From RYN-431 sp036388295 (GTDB lineage: Bacteria; Planctomycetota; Phycisphaerae; Tepidisphaerales; Tepidisphaeraceae): DNA of 51,832 nt. The notes under the pieces were generated by a model. It had not been told where the DNA came from and did no database searches. It worked only from the letters and a program-made list of their open reading frames with translations. Where the stretch lies: NCBI GenBank assembly GCA_036388295.1, contig DASVSC010000279.1, positions 1 to 51,832 on the forward strand, given 5' to 3'. This document shows, piece after piece, positions 25,114 to 34,648 of this stretch (position 1 is the first letter of the stretch; every line of letters begins with the position of its first letter). The translations under genes were made by a program, and so were the position numbers.

Positions 25114-26097
25114 GTGAATCCAATGAAGCTGCTGATGATCGAAGACGACGAAGACCAGCGCGACCTCGTCCGCGAGGTCATCGAAGACCACTTCGGCCCC
25201 GGCACGGTCACCTGCGTTGGGTCACGCAAGGAAGCGTTACAGTCCGACTTGTGCTCGTTCGACCTGATCCTGACCGACCACAACCTGCCCGACGGCAGCG
25301 GCATGGAACTGCTCGGTGAAATCGTCAAGCTCTGCAGCGTGCCGGTCATCATGGTCACCGGTGAAAACAACATTGAAATGGCCGCCCAGGCGATCAAGCG
25401 CGGCGCGACCGACTACGTCGTCAAAGTCGGCGACTACATGTTCACGATCCCACTGGTCATCGAAAAGAATCTGACGACCGCCAAGCTGCGGCACGAAAAC
25501 GAAAAGCTGCGGCAGGACCTGGAAAAGGCGCTCGTCGAAGTGAAGCAGTCGCTGGCCCAGGTGGAACAGATGGCCGCGACGGACCCGCTGACGGGTTTGT
25601 ACAACCGCCGGCACTTCGCCCGCGTGATCGATCAGCTGTTCAGCGAAAGCCAGCGGCACGGGTTCGATCTGTCTGCGGTCATGATCGACCTCGACGGCTA
25701 CAAGCAACTCAATGACGGCTACGGCCACGCCGTGGGTGATCAGCTGCTGGTGCTGACCGGCCAAGTAATTCATAGCAATCTGCGTAAAGGCGACGTGGCC
25801 GCCCGCTACGGCGGCGACGAGTTCGTGCTGTTGCTGCCGCACGCCAGCGATCTCGAAGCGGAAGCGGTGATGGACCGCATCCGTCACCAGTTCAAGGCCG
25901 ACAGCGCGAAGGTGCTGAAGCGTGAGTGGGGCGTGTCGATGTCGATCGGCATCGGCAGCGTCAACGTCTGCCGGCCGACGACCGCAGATCAACTCATGGC
26001 GGCCACGGACATGGCGCTCTATGCGGCCAAAACGGCGGGACGCGACCGGGTCAGCCGGGCCGTTGGCGCATTGCGCCTGCATAAAGTGCCGGCGTAA
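25114..26097 (+). CDS. Response regulator diguanylate cyclase (REC-GGDEF)
   Basis: 327 residues: an N-terminal receiver with phospho-acceptor Asp55 in LILTDHNLPDG and Lys104 in YVVK. A coiled-coil linker (about 120-152) precedes a GGDEF domain starting TDPLTGLYNRRHF. The active site is YGGDEF (233-237), so it should make cyclic di-GMP. RKGD (224-227), exactly five residues before GGDEF, is the inhibitory I-site, indicating product feedback. Start may be GTG 25114 or ATG 25123. Next to the kinase and lone receiver, it is the likely output of that signalling group. The PilZ protein at 13552-13905 is a candidate c-di-GMP target. Confidence 0.93.
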   Translation: MNPMKLLMIEDDEDQRDLVREVIEDHFGPGTVTCVGSRKEALQSDLCSFDLILTDHNLPDGSGMELLGEIVKLCSVPVIMVTGENNIEMAAQAIKRGATDYVVKVGDYMFTIPLVIEKNLTTAKLRHENEKLRQDLEKALVEVKQSLAQVEQMAATDPLTGLYNRRHFARVIDQLFSESQRHGFDLSAVMIDLDGYKQLNDGYGHAVGDQLLVLTGQVIHSNLRKGDVAARYGGDEFVLLLPHASDLEAEAVMDRIRHQFKADSAKVLKREWGVSMSIGIGSVNVCRPTTADQLMAATDMALYAAKTAGRDRVSRAVGALRLHKVPA

Positions 26098-26122
26098 AGG
26101 CCGCGGCCTGGGTCTTCCTTGG

Positions 26123-26172
26123 GGCGGGCACTTCCCGCTTGTCGTACGGAATGGCGGGCAGTGCCTGCCCTA
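26123..26172. repeat. Tandem hairpin repeat between convergent genes
   Basis: GCGGGCACTTCCCGC and GGCGGGCAGTGCCTGCC form adjacent hairpins in the spacer between the GGDEF gene and mqnD. It looks like a REP-type unit and may limit read-through in both directions. No T-run. Confidence 0.5.
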
Positions 26173-26186
26173 CGCAGTCGTTGCCT

Positions 26187-27110
26187 TCAACCTCGCGCGG
26201 TCACGATCGCTAACTCTTTGATTGCCGGCACTAGCCCCGCGTCCGCGCCAGCCTTGAGCAATTGTCTAATCGCTTCGCGCCCGCGCTCGCCGTAGTCGAG
26301 CGTCCAATGATTTACGTACATGCCGACGAACTGGTCGGCTAAATCACGGTTCAGGTCCCGGCCGAACTGGAGCGCGTATTCGACGGCTTCGGCGCGGTGG
26401 TCCAAGCTGAATTGGATCGACCGGCGCGTCAGGTCCGTCACGTCCTGCACGGCCCGTTCGCCAAGGTCACGGCGGATAACGTTCCCGCCGAGCGGCAGCG
26501 GCAGGCCGGTCTTGTTCTGCCACCAGACGCCGGTGTCGACGATCAGGTGCAGGCCGAGCGTTTTGAACGTCAGCTGCCCTTCGTGAATGAGCAGGCCGGC
26601 ATCGACTTTTCCTTCGGCGACGGCGGCAGGAATTTCGTCAAACATCACGACCACGTATTTGAACGTCGCCGCCCGCGTCGGCTTTTGGCCGGGCGTCGGC
26701 TGGTTCGCGTTGGCCGGCTCGCCGGGGCCGAGGATCAGCTGCAGCGCGAGGAACGCGGTGGTCAACACCCCGGGAATCGCGATCGTTTTCCCCTTCAGTT
26801 CCTCAACCGCCATCGGCTGCCTTGCCACCACCATCGGGCCGTAGCCGTCGCCCATGCTGCTGCCGCAACTCATCAGGGCGTATTTGTCGGCGACGTACGG
26901 GTACGCGTGCATTGAAATGGCCGTGACTTCCAAGTCGCCGGTGCGGGCGCGATGGCTGAGCGTCTGGATGTCCTGCAGGATGTGTTCGAAGCGGTAACGG
27001 CCTTGGTCGATCAGCCCCTTGGCCATGCCGTAAAACATGAAGGCGTCGTCGGGGTCGGGGCTGTGGCCGAGGCGGTAGACCGGGGGTTGGTCGGGGGAAG
27101 ATTCGGGCAT
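26187..27110 (-). CDS. mqnD: 1,4-dihydroxy-6-naphthoate synthase (futalosine pathway)
   Basis: 307-residue MqnD-type protein of the periplasmic-binding-protein-like fold. It acts late in futalosine-dependent menaquinone synthesis, splitting cyclic dehypoxanthine futalosine to dihydroxynaphthoate. The start YRLGHSPDPDDAFMFYG is the MqnD signature. TAISMHAYPYVADKYALMSCGSSMGDGYGP, KTIAIPGVLTTAFLALQL and DAGLLIHEGQLTF follow in order. A 20-residue Pro/Gln-rich insertion (GPGEPANANQPTPGQKP) interrupts the domain. Start ATG 27110 is preferred; 27146 adds an unconserved N-terminus. Other mqn genes are outside the window. It implies menaquinone respiration in this organism. Confidence 0.88.
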   Translation of the reverse strand: MPESSPDQPPVYRLGHSPDPDDAFMFYGMAKGLIDQGRYRFEHILQDIQTLSHRARTGDLEVTAISMHAYPYVADKYALMSCGSSMGDGYGPMVVARQPMAVEELKGKTIAIPGVLTTAFLALQLILGPGEPANANQPTPGQKPTRAATFKYVVVMFDEIPAAVAEGKVDAGLLIHEGQLTFKTLGLHLIVDTGVWWQNKTGLPLPLGGNVIRRDLGERAVQDVTDLTRRSIQFSLDHRAEAVEYALQFGRDLNRDLADQFVGMYVNHWTLDYGERGREAIRQLLKAGADAGLVPAIKELAIVTARG

Positions 27111-27267
27111 TTGGCCAGCATAGCGGTCGTCGCAGGCCCGGGCCATCGCGGCGGCGGGGTTTCAGCGGTTTCAACTTCTGGCCGCAGCGGCGGTAACTGT
27201 CGATAGAATGGCGACCGCAGGAGCACAGGCAATAAAGCGCGACGGCGACCGTTAGACTGCTAGACCG

Positions 27268-28686
27268 ATGGCCAAACTTCACCCCATGCTCGAACCATTC
27301 GGCCAAGCGGCCGGCGAGGAATGGGATCGTGTTCACGCCGCCCATCTGCTGAACCGTTGCGCCTTCGGCGGGACCGACGCGGACGTTGACGCCGCCCATA
27401 AGCTCGGCCCCGCCGGGGCGGTCGACAAGCTGCTCGATTTCCCCGACGCCCCTATCGAAGAAACCACCCAGACCGGCGGCCCCGACCTCAGCGGTCTGGC
27501 CGAGTACCCGAGGACGAGTGAGGCGCGCCGGGCCCTGTTCGACGGCAAAACGCAGGAAGAGCGTAAGCTCATCCAACAGCGCATTCAGCAGGCGAACAAC
27601 GAAGCCGTGCGCACCATGGCCGGCTGGTGGATGGACCGCATGGCCGAGGGGCCGTACCCGCTGCAGGAAAAACTCACGTTCTTCTGGCACGGCCATTTCA
27701 CCACCAGCGCCCGCGACGAACGCAGCGCCTGGCTGATGTGGCAGCAGAACGAAACCCTCCGGACCCACGCCGCGGGCAACTTCGGCAAGTTCGTCGATGC
27801 CATCGCCCATGACCCGGCGATGCTCGATTACCTGAACAACCAGCAGAACCGAAAGGCCCGCCCGAACGAGAACTTCGCCCGCGAGCTGATGGAGCTGTTC
27901 ACGCTCGGCATCGGCCATTACACCGAAAACGACGTCAAAGAGGCCGCCCGCGCCTTCACCGGCTGGGCCCACGACGGCGAGGCGTTCATTTTCCGTAAGT
28001 TCGACCACGACACGGGCGAAAAATCGTTCCTCGGCCGGCGGGGCGACTTCGACGGTGGCGACGTCATCAATATCATTCTGCAGCAGCCAATCTGCGGTAC
28101 CCACATGGCCACGCGGCTATGGCGATTCTTCGTCAGCGAAGACCCGGACATGGCCGTCTGCCAAAGCCTCGGCCATCAGCTGCGCGAGAGCAACTACGAA
28201 CTGCGGCCCGTGCTGCGCACGCTGTTCGCCAGCCGCGCGTTTCATAGCACCGCGAGCATCGGCGCGCTGATCAAGTCGCCGGTGCAGTTGGTTGTCGGTT
28301 TGGCCCGGCAGTTGGGGCTTGACGAACTGCGCTTCGGCCGAATGCGCGACGCGCTGCGGCAGATGGGCCAGGAGCCGCTGATGCCGCCGAACGTCAAAGG
28401 CTGGCCGGGCGGGCGGCAGTGGATCAACACCAGCACGCTGCTGGTCCGCCAGAACACGGCGTTAAATATAGTCGCCGACCGGGCCGTCAAACTGCGGCCC
28501 CCGCGTGACGTCGGGCTGGGCCGGGCTGCATTGGTCGACGCTTGGGTGGACCGTCTGATCCAGCGGCCGATCCACCCGCAGCGCCGTCAGATTCTGGAAG
28601 ACGCGCTCGGCACGAATGTTAACGACAACGCCTTGCGTGGTATGATCGGTTTGATCGTGTCGATGCCGGAGTTTCAACTGTGCTGA
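27268..28686 (+). CDS. DUF1800 family protein
   Basis: 472-residue DUF1800 protein. Diagnostic segments: AAHLLNRCAFGGTDADVD, MAEGPYPLQEKLTFFWHGHF, DPAMLDYLNNQQNRKARPNE followed by NFARELMELFTLGIGHYTE, and AARAFTGW. The C-terminus has MPPNVKGWPGGRQWI. No signal peptide is evident. Biochemical function is unknown. In planctomycetes and relatives it is regularly encoded directly upstream of a DUF1501 protein, as here, which suggests that the two work together. TAGACT and TAGACC hexamers lie just before the ATG 27268. It is separated from DUF1501 by 85 bp that include a strong hairpin. Confidence 0.92.
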   Translation: MAKLHPMLEPFGQAAGEEWDRVHAAHLLNRCAFGGTDADVDAAHKLGPAGAVDKLLDFPDAPIEETTQTGGPDLSGLAEYPRTSEARRALFDGKTQEERKLIQQRIQQANNEAVRTMAGWWMDRMAEGPYPLQEKLTFFWHGHFTTSARDERSAWLMWQQNETLRTHAAGNFGKFVDAIAHDPAMLDYLNNQQNRKARPNENFARELMELFTLGIGHYTENDVKEAARAFTGWAHDGEAFIFRKFDHDTGEKSFLGRRGDFDGGDVINIILQQPICGTHMATRLWRFFVSEDPDMAVCQSLGHQLRESNYELRPVLRTLFASRAFHSTASIGALIKSPVQLVVGLARQLGLDELRFGRMRDALRQMGQEPLMPPNVKGWPGGRQWINTSTLLVRQNTALNIVADRAVKLRPPRDVGLGRAALVDAWVDRLIQRPIHPQRRQILEDALGTNVNDNALRGMIGLIVSMPEFQLC

Positions 28687-28732
28687 GTAGGCCTCGGGCC
28701 GTAAGGCTCTGGCCTCGGTAAATGTGAACACC

Positions 28733-28752
28733 GCCTTGGTCTTCACCAAGGC
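28733..28752 (+). other. Perfect hairpin between DUF1800 and DUF1501 genes
   Basis: GCCTTGGT-CTTC-ACCAAGGC, an 8-bp stem with a tetraloop, in the 85-bp spacer. No U-tract follows, so it is unlikely to terminate. It could protect mRNA 3' ends or tune the ratio of the two proteins. Confidence 0.5.
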
Positions 28753-28771
28753 CCAGTCCATAAGGCCCATC

Positions 28772-30064
28772 ATGACTCACACCCGACGCCTGTTTCTGCA
28801 ACGCGGTTTTTCCCTCGTCAGCGCCGGCATCACCGTGCCGACGTTCCTCGACCACACCGTGATGGCGATGGAAGACCCGTACGACGTGAAGCGCACGCAA
28901 CGCGACAGCGGGACCGACGGGCAAATCCTGGTGGTCGTCCAGATGTCCGGCGGCAACGACGGGCTGAACATGGTCGTGCCCTACGCCGACGACGCCTACC
29001 ACCGCGCCCGCCCGGCCCTGGCGAAGAAGGCGGCGGACGTGCTGAAACTCAACGATTACGTCGGCCTGAACGGCAATCTGCCCGGCATTAAAGGCCTGTA
29101 CGACGACGGCATGGCGTCGCTGCTGCAGGGCGTCGGCTACCCGAACCCGAACCGGTCGCACTTTCGCTCGATGGACATCTGGCACACGGGCGTGCCGGAA
29201 AAGGAAACCGTCACCAGCGGCTGGCTGGGCCGGTTCTTCGACAACACCTGCGGCGGCGAAGACCCGCACTCGGGCGTCGTTCTCGGCGAGACCGCACCGC
29301 TGGCCATGAAGGGCGAAAAGACGACGCCGCTGTCGTTCGATAAGCCGGGCAGCTATCGCTACAAGGGGCGCGACACCGAACGTTACGACGAATTGAACAG
29401 TGCCGTCGCCGGTTCACCAACCACCGCGCCTGCTGCGAAAAAATCGACGCCGGCGAAATTGATTACGCCGGACAATCAACTGGAATTCCTGACGCGCACG
29501 GCCATGGACGCGAAGGTCAGCAGCGACAAGGTGCTGGGGATGGTCAGCGGCTATCAGACGAAGGAGACGTACCCGAACGGCTCGTTCGGCGAAGGCCTGC
29601 GGACGGTCGCGGCGATGATCCGCGGCGGGCTGCCGACGAAGGTCTATTACGTCAGCCTCGGCGGCTTCGACACCCACGCCGGCCAAGGCGGCAAGCACGA
29701 TAGCCTGATGAAAACGTTCGACAACGGCGTGGCGGCGTTCTGGCGGGACATGAAGGAACAGAAGAACGAGCAGCGCGTGGTGATGATGGCCTTCTCCGAG
29801 TTCGGCCGTCGCGTGCAACAGAACGCCAGCGGCGGCACGGACCACGGCGCCGCCGCCCCGATGTTCCTGTTCGGCCCGGCCATCGCCAAACGCGCCGGCA
29901 TCGTCGGCCGGCACCCGTCGCTCACGGACCTGGATGACGGTGACCTCAAATACGGCATCGACTTCCGCAACGTCTACGCCAGCGTCTTGCAGAATTGGCT
30001 GAATACGCCCAGCAAGCCGGTGTTGGGCAAGCAGTTCGACCCGATGCCGCTGTTTCGGGCGTGA
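28772..30064 (+). CDS. DUF1501 family protein
   Basis: 430-residue DUF1501 protein of alkaline-phosphatase/sulfatase-like fold. The N-terminus THTRRLFLQRGFSLVSAG is a twin-arginine-type export signal. Family text: ILVVVQMSGGNDGLNMVVPY, LLQGVGYPNPNRSHFRSMDIW, VYYVSLGGFDTHAGQGGKHD, MMAFSEFGRRVQQNASGGTDHG. Asp/His residues in these would form a metal site; the activity is not known. A Pro/Ala/Lys linker occurs near residues 227-240. Start ATG 28772 fits the Tat signal; 28724 adds 16 residues overlapping the hairpin. Forms a pair with DUF1800 upstream. Confidence 0.9.
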   Translation: MTHTRRLFLQRGFSLVSAGITVPTFLDHTVMAMEDPYDVKRTQRDSGTDGQILVVVQMSGGNDGLNMVVPYADDAYHRARPALAKKAADVLKLNDYVGLNGNLPGIKGLYDDGMASLLQGVGYPNPNRSHFRSMDIWHTGVPEKETVTSGWLGRFFDNTCGGEDPHSGVVLGETAPLAMKGEKTTPLSFDKPGSYRYKGRDTERYDELNSAVAGSPTTAPAAKKSTPAKLITPDNQLEFLTRTAMDAKVSSDKVLGMVSGYQTKETYPNGSFGEGLRTVAAMIRGGLPTKVYYVSLGGFDTHAGQGGKHDSLMKTFDNGVAAFWRDMKEQKNEQRVVMMAFSEFGRRVQQNASGGTDHGAAAPMFLFGPAIAKRAGIVGRHPSLTDLDDGDLKYGIDFRNVYASVLQNWLNTPSKPVLGKQFDPMPLFRA

Positions 30065-30237
30065 ATCGGTTGCGGCGGTGTGTGCGAGGTCGATTTTTTC
30101 TGAACACGATCATGCCACGTCGCGCCCGAGCTGCGGGCGATTTTCGTTGCCATCTTTTCGATGCACTGGTACCTTGAAACGCCGTCAGCAAGACTGCGAA
30201 CAGCCGTTCCCTCCCGCTCTTTGAAAACCGCAAACGA

Positions 30238-30265
30238 TTGACGACTTGGTCCCCGGGCGTACGAC
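30238..30265 (+). promoter_or_regulatory. Candidate promoter of the prkA operon
   Basis: TTGACG (30238-30243), 16 bp, TACGAC (30260-30265). It has the same layout as the cimA promoter (TTGACG-16-TACGAT). The rest of the 250-bp spacer 30065-30314 shows no ORF I can support. Confidence 0.45.
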
Positions 30266-30314
30266 GGCGTCGCCGATCGGGGCGGCCGTCGCGTTTGCCG
30301 ATGCAAGGATTGGT

Positions 30315-32384
<2,070 letters not shown>

Positions 32385-32409
32385 GCCCACAGCGTTTAGG
32401 ATCAGCGGC

Positions 32410-32637
32410 ATGAATCGCACACGAAGCGCAATCGGCCTTGTCCTGCTCGGTCTCGTCGGCGGCCTTTTCTTCTGGCTGACCGACCCGACCCTCGGCATCG
32501 CCGCGCGCCTGATGGACAGCAGCGTCAACCGCATCGACGCTGCGAACCAAGCCCGTGTCGGCACGTACATCGGCCTCGCCGGCAGCGCGATCGCCGTGCT
32601 GGTCGGCCTCTGGAGCATGCTGCGGCGGCCGGCTTAA
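32410..32637 (+). CDS. Small two-helix membrane protein
   Basis: 75 residues with two hydrophobic segments: SAIGLVLLGLVGGLFFWL (about 6-23) and YIGLAGSAIAVLVGLWSML (about 53-71). A short loop with Asp/Asn residues separates them, and the protein has a basic end. No family is recognised. It lies 25 bp after prkA and 4 bp before the next small ORF, on the same strand, so it is probably in the operon. GC-rich codon use fits prkA. It could anchor or regulate the kinase, but that is a guess. Confidence 0.65.
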   Translation: MNRTRSAIGLVLLGLVGGLFFWLTDPTLGIAARLMDSSVNRIDAANQARVGTYIGLAGSAIAVLVGLWSMLRRPA

Positions 32638-32641
32638 AACG

Positions 32642-32872
32642 ATGGCCGACGGCTTTGACATTCTCGGTGAGATCAAGGATGTCGAGGTGATTGCATCGGG
32701 TAGGGGCGTCCGAATACGCAAGCTCCCTAATCGCAGGCATGGGCAAGGACGTTGGAGAAAATTGAAGGGTAAGGCACTGGTTCGGCTTAGGACAGGAATT
32801 ATCTATGAAGCGGAAATCCACTGGTACGAAGCCCACGGTATCGGTCGCCGTGACTTTAAAATCAAAGAATGA
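32642..32872 (+). CDS. Small protein, conserved GRWRKxKG...ELHWYEAHGIG type
   Basis: 76 residues. The segment GRWRKLKGKALVRLRTGIIY followed by EAEIHWYEAHGIGRRDFKIK matches, from memory, a family of short uncharacterised proteins in cyanobacteria and other bacteria. These have basic, beta-rich sequences and a nearly invariant HWYEAHGIG. A nucleic-acid-binding or toxin-like role is possible but not shown. A/T-ending codons are more frequent than in prkA or yeaH, suggesting a later arrival. Immediately followed by another short ORF of similar composition, with which it may form a two-gene unit. Confidence 0.65.
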   Translation: MADGFDILGEIKDVEVIASGRGVRIRKLPNRRHGQGRWRKLKGKALVRLRTGIIYEAEIHWYEAHGIGRRDFKIKE

Positions 32873-32900
32873 CCGAACCGGAAGTTATCCTCGCTTCTTT

Positions 32901-33113
32901 ATGTGCGTGGAAAATGCCGGAAATGAAGCGTCACTGGACCTTGGGCGTGTCTACAGGGTAGTCCGACCGAAGGCGAACGATCCAGAACATTATTTACGGG
33001 TGATCGACAACGAAGGTGAAGATTACCTCTACTTCTCAAAACAATTTGTGGCTGTCGAGGTTCCTGCTAAAGGCCGGCGGCTCGTGACGGAGCTGGCTTA
33101 CGCGACCTTATGA
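32901..33113 (+). CDS. Small hypothetical protein (VENAGNEASLDLGRVYRV type)
   Basis: 70 residues from ATG 32901. MCVENAGNEASLDLGRVYRV plus RVIDNEGEDYLYFSKQFVAVEVP resembles a widespread uncharacterised small-protein family whose members read CVDNxGYEASLExGKxYRxxPD...DExGEDYLYP. It is probably a compact beta-barrel. The frame is open back to 32805, but that overlaps the preceding gene. The stop overlaps the yeaH start (ATGA), so it is coupled to yeaH. Together with 32642-32872, it could be a small antitoxin/toxin or regulatory pair inside the operon; function is unknown. Confidence 0.62.
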   Translation: MCVENAGNEASLDLGRVYRVVRPKANDPEHYLRVIDNEGEDYLYFSKQFVAVEVPAKGRRLVTELAYATL

Positions 33114-34204
33114 AAATCGATCAGGACCATCAGCGCTTCCGCCAGATCGTCAAAGGCCGCATTCGCGACGACCTGCGCCGCTTTCTCGCCAAGGGCGAAC
33201 TGATCGGCAAGGAAGGCAAGCACCTGATTTCCATCCCGGTCCGCTCGATCGAACTGCCGAACTTCCGCTACGGCGACAACAGCGGCGGCGTCGGAAGCGG
33301 TGACGGCCAGGAAGGCCAACCCGTGCCCGGCCAGCCGGGTAAAGGTAAAGGCGCGGGCGGCGAACAGCCGGGCCAGCATTTGATGGAAGTGGACCTGACG
33401 CTGGACGAGCTGGCCGACTTGCTGGGCGAAGAGTTGAAGCTGCCGCGCATTGAGCCGAAGGGCGCGCACCGCATCACGACGATCCGCGAAAAGTACAGCA
33501 GCCTCCGCCGCGTCGGGCCCGAATCGTTGCGGCACTTCAAACGGTCCTACAAGGAAGCGCTCAAACGCCAGATCAGCACCGGCACCTACGACCCGGACAA
33601 CCCGGTGATCATTCCCGAAAAAAAGGACATCCGCTATCGCAGCTGGAAGGAAACCAAGTCGCCGCAGAGCAACGCCCTGATCGTCTTCATGATGGACGTC
33701 AGCGGCAGCATGGGCGAGGAACAGAAAGAGCTCGTACGCCTCGAAAGTTTCTGGATCGACACCTGGCTGCGCAAGAACTATGAAGGCATCGAGACGCGGT
33801 ACATCGTCCATGACGTCAGCGCCAAGGAAGTCGATAAGCAAACGTTCTACCACCTGCGCGAAGACGGCGGCACGAAGATCAGCAGCGCGTACAAGCTGGC
33901 CAAGGGCATCATCGACCAGCACTACAGCCCGGACGAATGGAACATCTACCTGTTCCATTTCAGCGACGGCGACAACAGCTCAGAGGCCGACAACCGCGAG
34001 TGCGTGCGCATCGTCCGTGAACAACTGCTGCCGATCAGCAACCTGTTCGGCTACTGCCAGGTCGCCAGCGCCTACGGCAGCGGCAATTTCATCAACACGC
34101 TGCACGAGAACCTGCGCAACCAGCCGAAGCTGCTGACCAGCCGCGTGAACTCTAAAGACGATATTTACGATTCGATCAAGACCTTTTTCACCAAGGGTCA
34201 CTAA
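33110..34204 (+). CDS. YeaH/YhbH family protein (DUF444, VWA-like)
   Basis: 364-residue DUF444 protein, the regular partner of PrkA. N-terminal MKIDQDHQRFRQIVKGRIR and the Gly/Gln-rich spacer (about 57-92) are typical. It continues with LLGEELKLPRIEPKG. The C-terminal half is a von Willebrand A-like domain with the MIDAS start MMDVSGSMG (Asp196, Ser198, Ser200). YRSWKETKSPQSNAL precedes it. Metal-dependent protein binding is expected. Start ATG 33110 overlaps the preceding small ORF. Its usual third partner, spoVR, lies about 6.4 kb downstream beyond a glycan island. Confidence 0.93.
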   Translation: MKIDQDHQRFRQIVKGRIRDDLRRFLAKGELIGKEGKHLISIPVRSIELPNFRYGDNSGGVGSGDGQEGQPVPGQPGKGKGAGGEQPGQHLMEVDLTLDELADLLGEELKLPRIEPKGAHRITTIREKYSSLRRVGPESLRHFKRSYKEALKRQISTGTYDPDNPVIIPEKKDIRYRSWKETKSPQSNALIVFMMDVSGSMGEEQKELVRLESFWIDTWLRKNYEGIETRYIVHDVSAKEVDKQTFYHLREDGGTKISSAYKLAKGIIDQHYSPDEWNIYLFHFSDGDNSSEADNRECVRIVREQLLPISNLFGYCQVASAYGSGNFINTLHENLRNQPKLLTSRVNSKDDIYDSIKTFFTKGH

Positions 34205-34212
34205 CGTCGACC

Positions 34213-34623
34213 ATGCCAAGCATTCGCTACATTCTTGAATCTGCTTTGTACGTCATCGACCTGGACCGCAGTGAGCAGTTTTACTGCAGTGTTCTCGGCT
34301 TACGGACGAAAATGCGGGACGAGCGGATGCGCGCCTTGGAGATCGCGGCAGGGCAGATCCTGCTGCTGTTCGAAATCGGCAAGTCGAAGGCCGGCGACGA
34401 TACGCCGCGCGGCCGCATCCCTGGGCACGACGGCTCCGGCACGTTGCATCTGGCGCTGGCGATCGCGGAGAGCGACGTCGAGCCGTGGCGGCGACACTTG
34501 GCGGATCACAAGGTGGAGATCGTCAGTGAAGTGCGACCTGAGCAGGGCGGCTGTAGCCTCTATTTTCGCGATCCGGACGGCCACTTGCTTGAGTTGGCTA
34601 CACCGGGTATCTGGAACGTGTAA
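34213..34623 (+). CDS. VOC/glyoxalase superfamily protein
   Basis: 136-residue single-subunit VOC protein with two beta-alpha-beta-beta-beta modules. It has ILESALYVIDLDRSEQFYCSVLGLR at the start, TLHLALAI in the middle and LYFRDPDGHLLELATPGIW at the end. Metal ligands would be His (TLHLA) and Glu (LLELATPG), with the first-module position replaced by Glu/Ala-rich text, so the exact chemistry (dioxygenase, glutathione transferase, glyoxalase or drug binding) is open. It lies 8 bp after yeaH, probably in the operon, and marks the left edge of the glycan island. Confidence 0.82.
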   Translation: MPSIRYILESALYVIDLDRSEQFYCSVLGLRTKMRDERMRALEIAAGQILLLFEIGKSKAGDDTPRGRIPGHDGSGTLHLALAIAESDVEPWRRHLADHKVEIVSEVRPEQGGCSLYFRDPDGHLLELATPGIWNV

Positions 34624-34631
34624 GATGTTCC

Positions 34632-34648
34632 GAACGTGCCGGACGTTC
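34632..34648. promoter_or_regulatory. Inverted repeat at the left edge of the glycan island
   Basis: GAACGT-GCCGG-ACGTTC, a 6-bp perfect inverted repeat between the VOC stop and the flippase frame. It could be an operator or a boundary scar; no assignment. Confidence 0.35.
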
